16,329 bases of DNA from [Eubacterium] saphenum (GCA_004555855.1 SFJQ01000034.1:1-16329); one strand, 5' to 3'. Positions 1 through 7,007 are shown, counted from the stretch's first letter. The notes: generated from the sequence alone by a model not told the origin. Translations and numbers: made by a program.

Positions 1-10
1 AGTTGTGCAT
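1..10 (-). CDS. Possible start of the next downstream gene (partial)
   Basis: On the minus strand an ATG at 10-8 is preceded by AGGA with a short spacer, 19 nt after the ylmH stop. Only three codons are visible before the window ends. In many Firmicutes the gene after ylmH is divIVA, but nothing in these codons identifies it. The call rests only on the start codon, the weak ribosome binding site and the position. Confidence 0.25.
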
Positions 11-29
11 AATTCCTATAAATACAGCC

Positions 30-794
30 CTAAACAAACTTTTCGATAAGGACTTTTAGCCGTCCTTTTTGGGTTTTTCCAACAATTTTCGACACACGAA
101 ACCTGCCGTACCCTCTTATTGAAAGCACGGTTTCTTCCTTTACCACAAAACTTACTTCCAAGCACACCGAAAAATCCGCACTTACCTGCCCCGATTTAAC
201 GAGCGACGCGGATTTATCTCTTGAAGAGTTTGTACAAGCGCCGACAATGCAGTCCAATCTCATCGACGACACGGTGGTTTCAATTCTGAGCGGTTCGAAT
301 TTAACAATCGGCTTTGTGACGCCGCTTTCAGCTTCAACGCCTGTTCTCCCGACTTTTTCAATCCCCAGCACCAAATCGGCTGCCGTTTCCAGACAAAACA
401 CAACGGCGCCGCCCTCAAAAACCACAATATCCCCGACAGCCTCGCGTTTTAACCCGACGCCTAAAACCGCGCCGAGAAAGTCACGATGAGAGAGCTTGTC
501 GCGGCTTCGGAACGAAAATGTCACGGCGCTTATCGGAAAGAGGTCATTTTTTGCAGCCTCGTCAAATTCCGCGGCAAAGGTGTTCTCAAAAAAGCCGCAA
601 ACCACCCTTGCTGCACCGTCATATCCCCCGTAAAACACGGGACAAGAGCGTTCTGTCCGTGCCGCCTCGCTTGCAATCATCGCTTCTCTTTCGTTCAGAA
701 ACGACGAGAAACGCGGCACTCCCGAACCTGCGCTTTTTCTGCACAGGTCCGAAATATGCGCGGACAGATACCGCTCATTTTGTTCCAATGCCAT
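30..794 (-). CDS. ylmH: YlmH family S4-domain RNA-binding protein
   Basis: This 254-residue protein matches the YlmH family in length (about 257 in Bacillus) and order of parts. The N-terminal half carries the family signature LSHRDFLGAVLG followed by LKREAVGDI at residues 101-122. A C-terminal S4 RNA-binding fold starts at RLDCIVGA (179-186) and runs to about residue 236, followed by a basic end. YlmH (RqcP2) proteins bind 50S ribosomes and are implicated in rescue of stalled peptidyl-tRNA complexes; the gene travels with sepF and divIVA in Firmicutes. The ATG at 794 follows CGGAGATT at good spacing and lies 20 nt after the sepF stop, consistent with one operon. The family call is firm; the ribosome-rescue role is transferred from homologues. 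Confidence 0.9.
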   Translation of the reverse strand: MALEQNERYLSAHISDLCRKSAGSGVPRFSSFLNEREAMIASEAARTERSCPVFYGGYDGAARVVCGFFENTFAAEFDEAAKNDLFPISAVTFSFRSRDKLSHRDFLGAVLGVGLKREAVGDIVVFEGGAVVFCLETAADLVLGIEKVGRTGVEAESGVTKPIVKFEPLRIETTVSSMRLDCIVGACTNSSRDKSASLVKSGQVSADFSVCLEVSFVVKEETVLSIRGYGRFRVSKIVGKTQKGRLKVLIEKFV

Positions 795-814
795 AAATAA
801 TCTCCGAAAAGGGA

Positions 815-1261
815 TTAGTCTTCGATATTGTTGATCCAGTCAACATTCTTGGGCGCAGCCGCATAGCAGAACGCTTCGATGCGCTTGATTCTGCCCTCGA
901 AAGCAGCCGTAACGCCTGTCATAAAGTCAACAATTCTCATGCTGATATCGCTGCTGATATCGTTGAGGTTAAGGATAATGATAGTACCCTCGCGGAGCAG
1001 CTCAACAGCGTCGCTCATAACCTCTTCATAGCTCTTGGGCTTGAGAATTGTGAGCTTGGGGATTCCTGCGCTGTGAAGGTTGATGTACTTGGAGCTTGAA
1101 CCGTAGCTGTCGCTCTTGGAAGAGCTGTAATCGGAAAAGCCAGCTTCCTCGTTTGTAACCGCATTAGATGTGGTATCATAGGAACCGCTGTTTTCCTCGT
1201 AATCTACGAAGCCCTCGTTTTCGTCACCCGTGCCGAAGATGTTCTTGAAAAAGTTGCCCAT
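815..1261 (-). CDS. sepF: Cell division protein SepF
   Basis: This 148-residue protein has the SepF layout. A short N-terminal amphipathic segment (MGNFFKNIFG) would bind the membrane, an acidic and Ser/Tyr/Asp-rich linker covers roughly residues 12-57, and a C-terminal domain begins near INLHSAGIPKLTILKPKSYE. SepF polymerises and tethers FtsZ to the membrane at the division septum, partly overlapping with FtsA. The ATG at 1261 is preceded by GGGAGG about ten bases upstream. The gene sits between ylmE and ylmH, the usual Firmicutes order. The linker is compositionally simple and poorly conserved, which is normal for the family. Identification is firm. Confidence 0.95.
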   Translation of the reverse strand: MGNFFKNIFGTGDENEGFVDYEENSGSYDTTSNAVTNEEAGFSDYSSSKSDSYGSSSKYINLHSAGIPKLTILKPKSYEEVMSDAVELLREGTIIILNLNDISSDISMRIVDFMTGVTAAFEGRIKRIEAFCYAAAPKNVDWINNIED

Positions 1262-1297
1262 TTTTAATTTCCTCCCAATTATTTTATATTTTCCTGT

Positions 1298-2011
1298 TTA
1301 CACAGGTTTTTTCCTTTGACCGAAAAGAGCTGAGCCTATCCGGACAATGGTTGCCCCGAAATTTATCGCGGTTTCGTAATCTCCCGACATTCCCATCGAA
1401 AGAGTATCGAACGCGCCCCTTTTTTCGCCCGAAAGCGTACCCCGAATACCCTCGAAAAGCTCCTGCATCTCGGCGTAGAGCCTTTCTTCGCAGTTTGGAG
1501 GCGGGATTGTCATCAGCCCGCGGAGCCTTATGTTTGAAAGCCCGTCAAGCTCGCGGCAGAAAGCCTTTGCGCTTTCCGATGAAATGCCGCTTTTTGTTTC
1601 TTCCTCGCCTATATTTATCTCGGCGAGTATATCCATAGTCAGTCCGTGCTGCATTGCTCTGCGATTTATCTCTTCCGCAAGATGAATGCTGTCCACGGAG
1701 TGAATCATAGAAACCTTATCGATAATGTACTTGACCTTGTTGGTCTGGAGAGCGCCGATGAAGTGTACTTCGGCGGGAGCGTAAGCCTCGCGTTTTTCGA
1801 GGAACTCCTGAACGCGGTTTTCGCCCAGCAAATCAACTCCAAGATTTATCGCGCAGTTTACGCGCTCGGGCGGCACAGTCTTCGTAACCGCCATAAATCT
1901 GACTTTATCGGTTCTGCCCGATTTCAAAACGGCGTTTTGGATATTTTCGGAAATTCTCTTGTAATTCTCGCGAATATCGTCAAATTCGCCACCGTCAAAT
2001 AACCTTTCCAT
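1298..2011 (-). CDS. ylmE: YggS/YlmE family PLP-binding protein
   Basis: With the start at ATG 2011 the product is 237 residues, the usual size for this alanine-racemase-fold family. The pyridoxal phosphate lysine is Lys44 in AVTKTVP. Further family motifs are LLGENRVQEF, HFIGALQTNKVK, INIGEEETKSGI, LRGLMTIPP and the phosphate-binding stretch LSMGMSGDYETAI with VRIGSALFG. These proteins maintain PLP and amino-acid homeostasis and have no established catalytic reaction. The reading frame is open up to 2038, but ATG 2011 is preceded by AAGGATTT at suitable spacing and is preferred. The start overlaps the end of the upstream HlyD-like gene by 17 nt, implying translational coupling. sepF follows after 36 nt. 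Confidence 0.93.
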   Translation of the reverse strand: MERLFDGGEFDDIRENYKRISENIQNAVLKSGRTDKVRFMAVTKTVPPERVNCAINLGVDLLGENRVQEFLEKREAYAPAEVHFIGALQTNKVKYIIDKVSMIHSVDSIHLAEEINRRAMQHGLTMDILAEINIGEEETKSGISSESAKAFCRELDGLSNIRLRGLMTIPPPNCEERLYAEMQELFEGIRGTLSGEKRGAFDTLSMGMSGDYETAINFGATIVRIGSALFGQRKKPV

Positions 2012-3206
2012 CGTACAAATCCTTGCCTTCGACAACAATTTTATCGTACAGCTTCAGGTACTCGTCGTCCTTTTCCTGCGAGCAGATTACATAACCCTCG
2101 CCCCAGAAAACAACGTCAACCTTCTTAAACACCAGCGTCTGCCCTCTCAGCACAAATACGCCGCGCTGCTCGTTTTCGTCAAAGCGAAGCGCCGTTCTCG
2201 GAACTCTGAGTCCGCCGTAGCTGTTCACCACGAGCTTAAAACTCGCCGTTCGGCTGTCCACCGCGTTTGAAACGAAATTGTCGCCCTCGAAAATATAAAT
2301 TGACTTCCCGTCGCCGCATTTTTTCACTGCAACAACGGTTGTTTCGTACTGTCTTTGTCCCGAACCCACGCGAAGCGTTGCTTTTCCGCCCTCGTAAATT
2401 CCGAGCATTTTTTCATTCTCGATAACCGCCGCCGCTCTCCAATGATAATCGGAAACCAGCTTTCCAATCGCGTTTTTCGCTCTCGCTTTTGTCGGATTTT
2501 CGATAACCTTCGCTATCGTTTCCTCGGTCATTTTATCGATATCGGAATAACCGAACTCGCCCTCGTATCCATCGACCGAGCTTACGAAATAACCCGTGCC
2601 GCCCGCCTGAATTTCCTGAACATCGCCCGAAATCATAACCTCAAGCTCGGAAATCCGGTTTTGCAGCTCGCGTTTTTTTTCGGAATATCCGCCGCTTTCC
2701 TTCAGCGTAATCTCGCGCTTGCACATCGCGCAAAGCAGCTTGCTGCGCTGCTCCGACGCCGCTTGAATATCGCCATCGAGAATGTAGCTTATCATCTGCG
2801 AGTGGCTCTCGTTAATCTGCGCCGAGATTGCCTCAAGCTGAGAATTATCCGTTCCGATAAGCATTTCCGCGCTCTCGAGCATTTTTATCTGCTCCTTGAG
2901 CTGCTCTATTTCACGAAGATAAGCCACATCGCTGTCGCTCTTGTAGCGTCTTGCGACAACCGTGCTTTTCCCCGCCTTAACTCCGTCTTCGTGCTCGTAG
3001 TTCAAAACGCCCGAACCCGAGTTGTAAATCACCGTTTCATCTCGGAGGATAACCCCCTCAAACGGTATCTCCACATCGTAGCCGTAATTATACGCTGTTT
3101 CGGTTGTGATTTTCGCTCCACCCGCGAAGAAAACCTGTCCAATCGCGACCAGAATAACGAAAACAGACAAAATAGCGACAATCGCTCTTGTCCACGCCGA
3201 ATTCAA
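1995..3206 (-). CDS. HlyD-like single-pass membrane protein (adaptor family)
   Basis: The product is about 403 residues from a TTG start. An N-terminal hydrophobic segment (AIVAILSVFVILVAIGQVFF) anchors an extracytoplasmic part. A region with GVILRDETVIYNSGSGVLNY and DGVKAGKSTVVAR resembles the first half of a biotinyl-lipoyl-like domain. A predicted coiled coil rich in Glu, Gln and Leu follows at roughly residues 95-195, then beta-rich sequence containing GLRVPRTALRF. This arrangement is that of HlyD-type membrane fusion proteins, but no ABC transporter or outer component lies nearby, so the role is unknown. An earlier in-frame GTG at 3215 touches the AAGGGG ribosome site and is unlikely to be used. 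Its 3' end overlaps ylmE by 17 nt, suggesting coupling to the division cluster. Confidence 0.75.
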   Translation of the reverse strand: MNSAWTRAIVAILSVFVILVAIGQVFFAGGAKITTETAYNYGYDVEIPFEGVILRDETVIYNSGSGVLNYEHEDGVKAGKSTVVARRYKSDSDVAYLREIEQLKEQIKMLESAEMLIGTDNSQLEAISAQINESHSQMISYILDGDIQAASEQRSKLLCAMCKREITLKESGGYSEKKRELQNRISELEVMISGDVQEIQAGGTGYFVSSVDGYEGEFGYSDIDKMTEETIAKVIENPTKARAKNAIGKLVSDYHWRAAAVIENEKMLGIYEGGKATLRVGSGQRQYETTVVAVKKCGDGKSIYIFEGDNFVSNAVDSRTASFKLVVNSYGGLRVPRTALRFDENEQRGVFVLRGQTLVFKKVDVVFWGEGYVICSQEKDDEYLKLYDKIVVEGKDLYDGKVI

Positions 3207-3214
3207 TACGTTCA

Positions 3215-3220
3215 CCCCTT
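3215..3220 (-). promoter_or_regulatory. Ribosome binding site deciding a TTG start
   Basis: AAGGGG lies 8 nt before the TTG at 3206-3204 and directly overlaps the alternative GTG at 3215. Spacing therefore favours the TTG as the start of the HlyD-like gene. Confidence 0.6.
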
Positions 3221-3228
3221 GTATTTCA

Positions 3229-3261
3229 AAAAGGCACCATTTTATATCAAGGCAACCTTTT
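3229..3261 (-). terminator. Weak hairpin between hfq and the HlyD-like gene
   Basis: On the minus strand AAAAGG (3261-3256) can pair with CCTTTT (3234-3229), with GCC/GGT inside after a small internal loop. The 3' arm ends in five T residues before GAAATAC. It could act as a weak terminator or attenuator after hfq, or as an RNA 3'-end structure. The stem is short and AT-rich at its base, so readthrough into the HlyD-like gene is likely. Confidence 0.3.
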
Positions 3262-3285
3262 CCTCATCGAAAACCCGGCTGATTA

Positions 3286-3528
3286 TTATTCCTCTTCCTT
3301 ATCGTAAGCGTCAAGAATTGAAACGGGCTTGAAGGGGGTAATCGTGGAAATCGCGTGCTTGTAAATCAAGTTCTGCTTTCCGTCCGTGTCGAGGATAACC
3401 GTGTAGTTATCGAAACCCTTGACAATTCCCTTGAACTGAAAACCGTTAGTAATATAAATCGTAACGGGAATTCTGTCTTTTCTCGCCTGATTCAGAAAAA
3501 CGTCCTGAAGATTAATATCTTTCGCCAT
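3286..3528 (-). CDS. hfq: RNA chaperone Hfq
   Basis: This 80-residue Sm-like protein has the N-terminal LQDVFLN (Gln8, Asp9), the Sm1 motif NGFQFKGIVKGFDNYTVIL and the Sm2 motif YKHAIST (Tyr56, Lys57, His58). Hfq forms hexamers that bind U-rich RNA on the proximal face and A-rich RNA on the distal face. The rim segment is R16-K17-D18-R19, more basic than the RKEN I recall for Bacillus, and the protein ends in an acidic tip (DKEEE). The start at ATG 3528 is chosen because AAGGTGA lies 5 nt upstream; the in-frame GTG at 3537 is inside that site. hfq follows miaA as in many bacteria but is separated by about 200 nt with its own likely promoter. Confidence 0.96.
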   Translation of the reverse strand: MAKDINLQDVFLNQARKDRIPVTIYITNGFQFKGIVKGFDNYTVILDTDGKQNLIYKHAISTITPFKPVSILDAYDKEEE

Positions 3529-3533
3529 AATAA

Positions 3534-3540
3534 TCACCTT
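3534..3540 (-). promoter_or_regulatory. Ribosome binding site of hfq
   Basis: AAGGTGA sits 5 nt before the ATG at 3528-3526. An upstream in-frame GTG (3537-3535) is part of this site, which fixes the protein at 80 residues beginning MAKDINLQ. Confidence 0.8.
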
Positions 3541-3595
3541 TTCTCTCTGTTCTGTGAGCGAAGCAGCTTTTCAAAAAAAGCATACTCTCCCCAAC

Positions 3596-3625
3596 TATAT
3601 ACTAATAGTATAACATACTTTTCAA
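3596..3625 (-). promoter_or_regulatory. Candidate sigma-A promoter(s) of hfq
   Basis: Two overlapping readings exist on the minus strand. One is an extended -10, TATGTTATACT (3617-3607), which needs no good -35. The other is TTGAAA (3625-3620) with an 18-nt spacer to TATATA (3601-3596). Either predicts transcription starting near 3590-3600 and a leader of roughly 60-75 nt before the hfq start. The surrounding DNA is strongly AT-rich, so chance matches are possible. Confidence 0.45.
3598..3612. promoter_or_regulatory. Perfect palindrome over the hfq promoter (operator candidate)
   Basis: TATACTA-A-TAGTATA is a perfect inverted repeat with 7-bp arms. It shares its right half with a second inverted repeat, AGTAT-AAC-ATACT (3607-3619), giving alternating arms ATACT, AGTAT, ATACT at 3-nt spacing. 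It covers the likely -10 region and start site of hfq, where a repressor would be expected to bind. No particular regulator is recognised. Confidence 0.4.
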
Positions 3626-3666
3626 AAAAATGCTACTATTTTTTTAAAATTTTCAGGAATATTTTC

Positions 3667-3706
3667 AAAAAAATTTGCAAAAAAGCGCTTTGATTATCCA
3701 GCAAAT
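3667..3706 (-). terminator. Possible weak terminator after miaA
   Basis: On the minus strand ATTTGC (3706-3701) can pair with GCAAAT (3678-3673) across a 22-nt loop containing the self-complementary AAAGCGCTTT. A run of T residues follows. The 6-bp AT-rich stem with a large loop is a poor intrinsic terminator, but it is the only candidate at the end of the miaB-to-miaA gene series. Confidence 0.28.
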
Positions 3707-3730
3707 GCCATATTATCCATAAAATGTAAG

Positions 3731-4666
3731 CTATTTGTAAAACTTCTCGTCGATAATTGACTTTGCCTTTTCAACAATTTGTTGAAAGTTGTCGTTTGGC
3801 TCAACAACAACAGGGATTATTCTCTTGTCGCGCCGAAACCACGTCATCTGCCTTTTGGCGTATTGACGGGTGCGGAGCTTCAGCTCTTCCACGCATTCGC
3901 CGAGCGTTTTCTCTCCGCGAAAGTACGGGTAAAGCTCCTTGCAGCCGATAGCCTGCGCTGCTGTCGGACGGTTTTCCTGCTCGAAGCAGGCTCTCGCCTC
4001 GTCAACCAGCCCCATCTCAACCATTCGGTCAACGCGCTTGTTTATGCGGTTTTTGAGCTGCTCACGGTCGGCGTATTCCAGCGTTATCATCACAAATTCA
4101 AACGGCGACGGATTTTTTCGGGAATTTCGTTTCGCCTCGGCAATAGTGTGTCCCGTCGTTTTGTACACCTCGAGCGCGCGTATAACCCTTCCGATATTGT
4201 TTTCGTGAAGCGTTGAAGCGGTTTCGGGGTCAACCTCGCGGAGCTTCTCCAAAAGCGCCGCCGCGCCGTTTTCCTCGGCAAATTTCCGCATTTCCTCGCG
4301 AAATTCAAAATCCTGCTCGCTCTCGTCAAACTCGATATTGTCCACAAACGATGAGATGTAAAGCCCCGTGCCGCCGCAGATTATCGGGATTTTCCCGCGG
4401 GCGATGATTTCCCGCGCCTTTTCGCTGCACAAGCCGACATAATCCGCTACCGAAAAGCTCTCCGTGGGGTCAAGAAAATTCATCAGGTGATGCGGAATAC
4501 CCTGCTGTTCGGCGGGAGTAGCCTTTGCGGAGGCGATGTCCATATCGGTGTAAATCTGCATAGAATCGGCGGAAATTATCTCCCCGCCGTAGATTTTCGC
4601 AAGTTCTACCGCAAGCGCCGTTTTTCCCGAAGCCGTCGGTCCGCAAACCACAATTATCCTGTTCAT
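3731..4666 (-). CDS. miaA: tRNA dimethylallyltransferase MiaA
   Basis: This 311-residue enzyme transfers a dimethylallyl group to N6 of adenosine 37 in tRNAs reading UNN codons. Motifs seen are the P-loop GPTASGKT (residues 9-16), ADSMQIY (33-39) with the catalytic Asp and Gln, GGTGLYI (98-104), QAIGCKEL and a late RRDKR. Length is typical of Firmicutes. The frame is open to 4696, but ATG 4666 begins MNRIIVVCG as expected for the family and lies 1 nt after the mutL stop; a GGGAG about 11 nt upstream serves as ribosome site. MiaB, which acts next on the same nucleotide, is encoded in the same gene series. Identification is firm. Confidence 0.96.
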   Translation of the reverse strand: MNRIIVVCGPTASGKTALAVELAKIYGGEIISADSMQIYTDMDIASAKATPAEQQGIPHHLMNFLDPTESFSVADYVGLCSEKAREIIARGKIPIICGGTGLYISSFVDNIEFDESEQDFEFREEMRKFAEENGAAALLEKLREVDPETASTLHENNIGRVIRALEVYKTTGHTIAEAKRNSRKNPSPFEFVMITLEYADREQLKNRINKRVDRMVEMGLVDEARACFEQENRPTAAQAIGCKELYPYFRGEKTLGECVEELKLRTRQYAKRQMTWFRRDKRIIPVVVEPNDNFQQIVEKAKSIIDEKFYK

Positions 4667-4667
4667 C

Positions 4668-6593
4668 TCAGACAATTCTCCCAAAATATTTCTCAATCTG
4701 CTTTTTGGAAATCTGCGTTATTACAGGTCGTCCGTGCGGACAGTAGCGTATATTTCTGTCGCCGAGAACCATTTTCGCGAGATATGCAAGCTCCGAAATA
4801 CTCTGATTTTCGTTCGCGCGGATACTCGCCTTGCAAGCCATTGTGTGCAGAACGTCATCAAACAGCATTCCCTCGGCATTGTCGCTGCCCAAAGCAAGCG
4901 TTTCCGAGATGCTCTGGAGCAAGTCCTCGGGGTCGCACTCCTCAAGCGACTGCGGAACGCCCTCTACAAGCACTTTCCCGCCGTCCTCGAATTTCAGCAG
5001 AATGCCGACATTCTCCAGTTTGTCCGCGAACAGCTTAACCGCGTCATATTCCTCGGGCGCAAGAAACACGGGACACGGCTCGATGAGAAGCTGCCCGTGA
5101 ATGTTCGCAGCCTTTTTGAAGCGCTCGAAATTTATCCGCTCGTGAGCCGCGTGCTTGTCAATCAAAATCAGTGTTTCTTCGCTTTCGCAGAGGATGTAAG
5201 TCTTGAAAAGCTCGCCGATAACTCGGATATTTTCGGCGGAAATTTCGGGTTCTTCGGGAACTTCTGCGGGAGGATTTTCAGGCTTTTCGCGCCTTTCAAA
5301 CGATTTTTCCGTGATAAACGTAAATCCCGCAAGGCTCGGCTGACTCTCCTCCGCAGCCACGGGTTTGCTTTCCTCAAAGGGTTCCGGCTTGACAGCAACA
5401 AGCGGAGTGACAACCTCGGAAATCACCGCCTGCTCGGCTTCCTGTTTGACCTCGGGGAACTCAAACGGCACGTTTTTCTTGTAAAAGCTCTCGGGTTCGG
5501 GTTTCGCTGTCGGAACGGAAAAAATCTCCCGCCCCACCGGTATCGAAACAGTCGGCTTTTCGTCCTCTTCGGGCGAGTCGTCCAGCTTAATCTCGCGGCT
5601 TTCGTCATAACCCAGAATCCCGTTTTTCACAGCGAAATAAATCGCGTCAAACACGGCTTTTTCGTTAGCGAAACGCACCTCGGTTTTCGCGGGAGAAATG
5701 TTCGCGTCAAGGTCAACCGGGTCAAGATTTATGCACAAAACGCACGCGGGGAATTTCCCGACCATTATGTTGTTGCGAAACGCTTCTTCAAGCGCCGCGC
5801 AACAAACCGGACTTTTCACGCTTCTTCCGTTGACGAAGAAATTCTGCATCGTGCGGTTTGATTTCGTGAAAAGCGGGGAGCTGACAAATCCCGCGACCTC
5901 GATTTCACGGTAAACATTCTCGACAGGTATCATCGAAGCCGCAAACTGTTTCCCGAAAACCGCGTGAATTGCGCTGTAAAAGCTGCCGTCGCCCGATGTG
6001 AGGAGCGTTTGCTTGCCGTCGCGGATAAACCGAAACGAGATGTTCGGGTGCGAGAGCGCGAGCTTTTCCACGACCTGCGCGCAGTAATTGCCCTCGGTCA
6101 CGTCTTTTTTGAGGAATTTCAGGCGCGCGGGCGTGTTGTAAAAAAGGTCGCGGATTATGATTGTCGTGCCCTCCGCGCAGCCCGTTTTCTCGTATTCCAT
6201 CGGAACCGAGCCTTCTATACGATAATGCACACCGAGCTTGTCCACGCCGCGTCTGCTCACGGTTTCAACCCTTGCCGCCGCGCACACGGAAGCCAGCGCT
6301 TCCCCGCGAAATCCCAGCGTTACGATATTCTCAAGGTCGGCAACTTCCAGCACCTTGCTTGTGGCGTGACGGCGAAAAGCAAGCGGCATATCGTCGTAGG
6401 ATATCCCGCAGCCATCGTCGGTTATACGCATATAGGTGATGCCGCCGCGCTTTATTTCCACGGAAATATTCAGCGCGCCCGCGTCAATCGAGTTCTCGCA
6501 AAGTTCCTTGATAACCGAGGCGGGACGCTCGATAACCTCTCCTGCGGCAATCAGCTCATATACGCTTTTGTCAAGTTGGTTTATTTTCGGCAT
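4668..6593 (-). CDS. mutL: DNA mismatch repair protein MutL (endonuclease type)
   Basis: The 641-residue protein has an N-terminal GHKL ATPase: CENSIDAG (32-39, catalytic Glu33), DDGCGI (59-64), GFRGEAL (94-100). A Pro/Glu-rich linker at about 335-450 leads to the C-terminal dimerisation and nuclease domain. The endonuclease motif is DKHAAHERINFE (479-490), a DQHA(X)2E(X)4E type with Lys in place of Gln. ACKAS (586-590) and CPHGRP (618-623) complete the metal site. In organisms without MutH, MutL nicks the nascent strand after MutS recognition and clamp activation. GGAG precedes the ATG at 6593. The gene is 12 nt from the upstream small membrane protein and 1 nt from miaA, so it is in an operon with mutS. 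Confidence 0.97.
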   Translation of the reverse strand: MPKINQLDKSVYELIAAGEVIERPASVIKELCENSIDAGALNISVEIKRGGITYMRITDDGCGISYDDMPLAFRRHATSKVLEVADLENIVTLGFRGEALASVCAAARVETVSRRGVDKLGVHYRIEGSVPMEYEKTGCAEGTTIIIRDLFYNTPARLKFLKKDVTEGNYCAQVVEKLALSHPNISFRFIRDGKQTLLTSGDGSFYSAIHAVFGKQFAASMIPVENVYREIEVAGFVSSPLFTKSNRTMQNFFVNGRSVKSPVCCAALEEAFRNNIMVGKFPACVLCINLDPVDLDANISPAKTEVRFANEKAVFDAIYFAVKNGILGYDESREIKLDDSPEEDEKPTVSIPVGREIFSVPTAKPEPESFYKKNVPFEFPEVKQEAEQAVISEVVTPLVAVKPEPFEESKPVAAEESQPSLAGFTFITEKSFERREKPENPPAEVPEEPEISAENIRVIGELFKTYILCESEETLILIDKHAAHERINFERFKKAANIHGQLLIEPCPVFLAPEEYDAVKLFADKLENVGILLKFEDGGKVLVEGVPQSLEECDPEDLLQSISETLALGSDNAEGMLFDDVLHTMACKASIRANENQSISELAYLAKMVLGDRNIRYCPHGRPVITQISKKQIEKYFGRIV

Positions 6594-6605
6594 TTTTTCT
6601 CCGTT

Positions 6606-6998
6606 CTAACGCTCGTCGTCCAGCAATTTTATCATCACAACATTCTGCACCTGCTCAGGATAGGTTAATAAAACTTCGCCGTTATAATAAAAAGAAATCC
6701 TGTCGCCCGCTTGAAAATCCGAGAGCGAAAGCTCCGTTCCCCGCCAGACAAGCGCCGTATTTTCCTTTGCGGAAAAGGTAAACTCCCCGCGCCCGTTTAT
6801 ATCGTTTACTTCAAGTCCCTTGACGTGGAAATTTGCGCCGTTTACCGAAATTATCTCCGCATACACAACCTCGCAGTTCGTTTTATCCTGCGGATTTGCC
6901 GTAATTCTCCCGACAACAAATCCCCCGCCGAAAGCGCACACAAATATCACAACCGCAACAAATGCGGTAAATATCCAAAACGATTTGCTTTTTTTCAT
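6606..6998 (-). CDS. Small membrane-anchored hypothetical protein between mutS and mutL
   Basis: This 130-residue protein starts MKKSKS and has one transmembrane segment at about residues 7-30 (FWIFTAFVAVVIFVCAFGGG). The rest, about 100 residues, would lie outside the membrane and is predicted beta-rich, with a line LSDFQAGDRISFYYNGEVL reminiscent of small OB-like or DUF3221-type domains; that resemblance is weak. ATG 6998 is only 9 nt after the mutS stop and its ribosome site AAGGAT overlaps that stop codon. mutL begins 12 nt after its TAG stop. It is therefore cotranscribed and probably translationally coupled with mismatch repair genes, although an extracytoplasmic protein has no obvious role there. 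Function unknown. Confidence 0.8.
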   Translation of the reverse strand: MKKSKSFWIFTAFVAVVIFVCAFGGGFVVGRITANPQDKTNCEVVYAEIISVNGANFHVKGLEVNDINGRGEFTFSAKENTALVWRGTELSLSDFQAGDRISFYYNGEVLLTYPEQVQNVVMIKLLDDER

Positions 6999-7007
6999 AG
7001 ACGATCC

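Larger units (their letters stand above)
3568..3673 (-). repeat. Three copies of T7GAAAA upstream of hfq
   Basis: The 12-mer TTTTTTTGAAAA (minus strand) occurs exactly at 3673-3662, 3630-3619 and 3579-3568, spaced 43 and 51 nt. The middle copy supplies a TTGAAA that could serve as a -35 element. The copy nearest hfq forms a 6-bp hairpin, GCTTTT-TTTG-AAAAGC (3581-3566), expected to lie in the mRNA leader. A U7 run next to A4 is the kind of sequence Hfq can bind, so autoregulation is conceivable but unproven. Confidence 0.55.

Noticed and set aside
486..800. Plus-strand open frames opposite ylmH
   Set aside because: They are shadows of ylmH; the minus-strand frame has the YlmH signature and S4 domain.
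3231..3285. Separate promoter for the HlyD-like operon (TATAAA near 3245)
   Set aside because: A TATAAA can be found, but no acceptable -35 exists at 16-18 nt, so it is not called.
2355..3332. Open frame of 325 codons on the plus strand opposite the HlyD-like gene
   Set aside because: Antisense to a gene with a clear membrane segment, coiled coil and ribosome site, and it runs over the hfq stop region. The translation is Arg/Leu-rich without domain features.
4734..5861. Open frame of 375 codons on the plus strand opposite mutL
   Set aside because: It lies wholly antisense to the well-supported mutL, has no recognisable domain and is the usual by-product of codon bias in the real gene.
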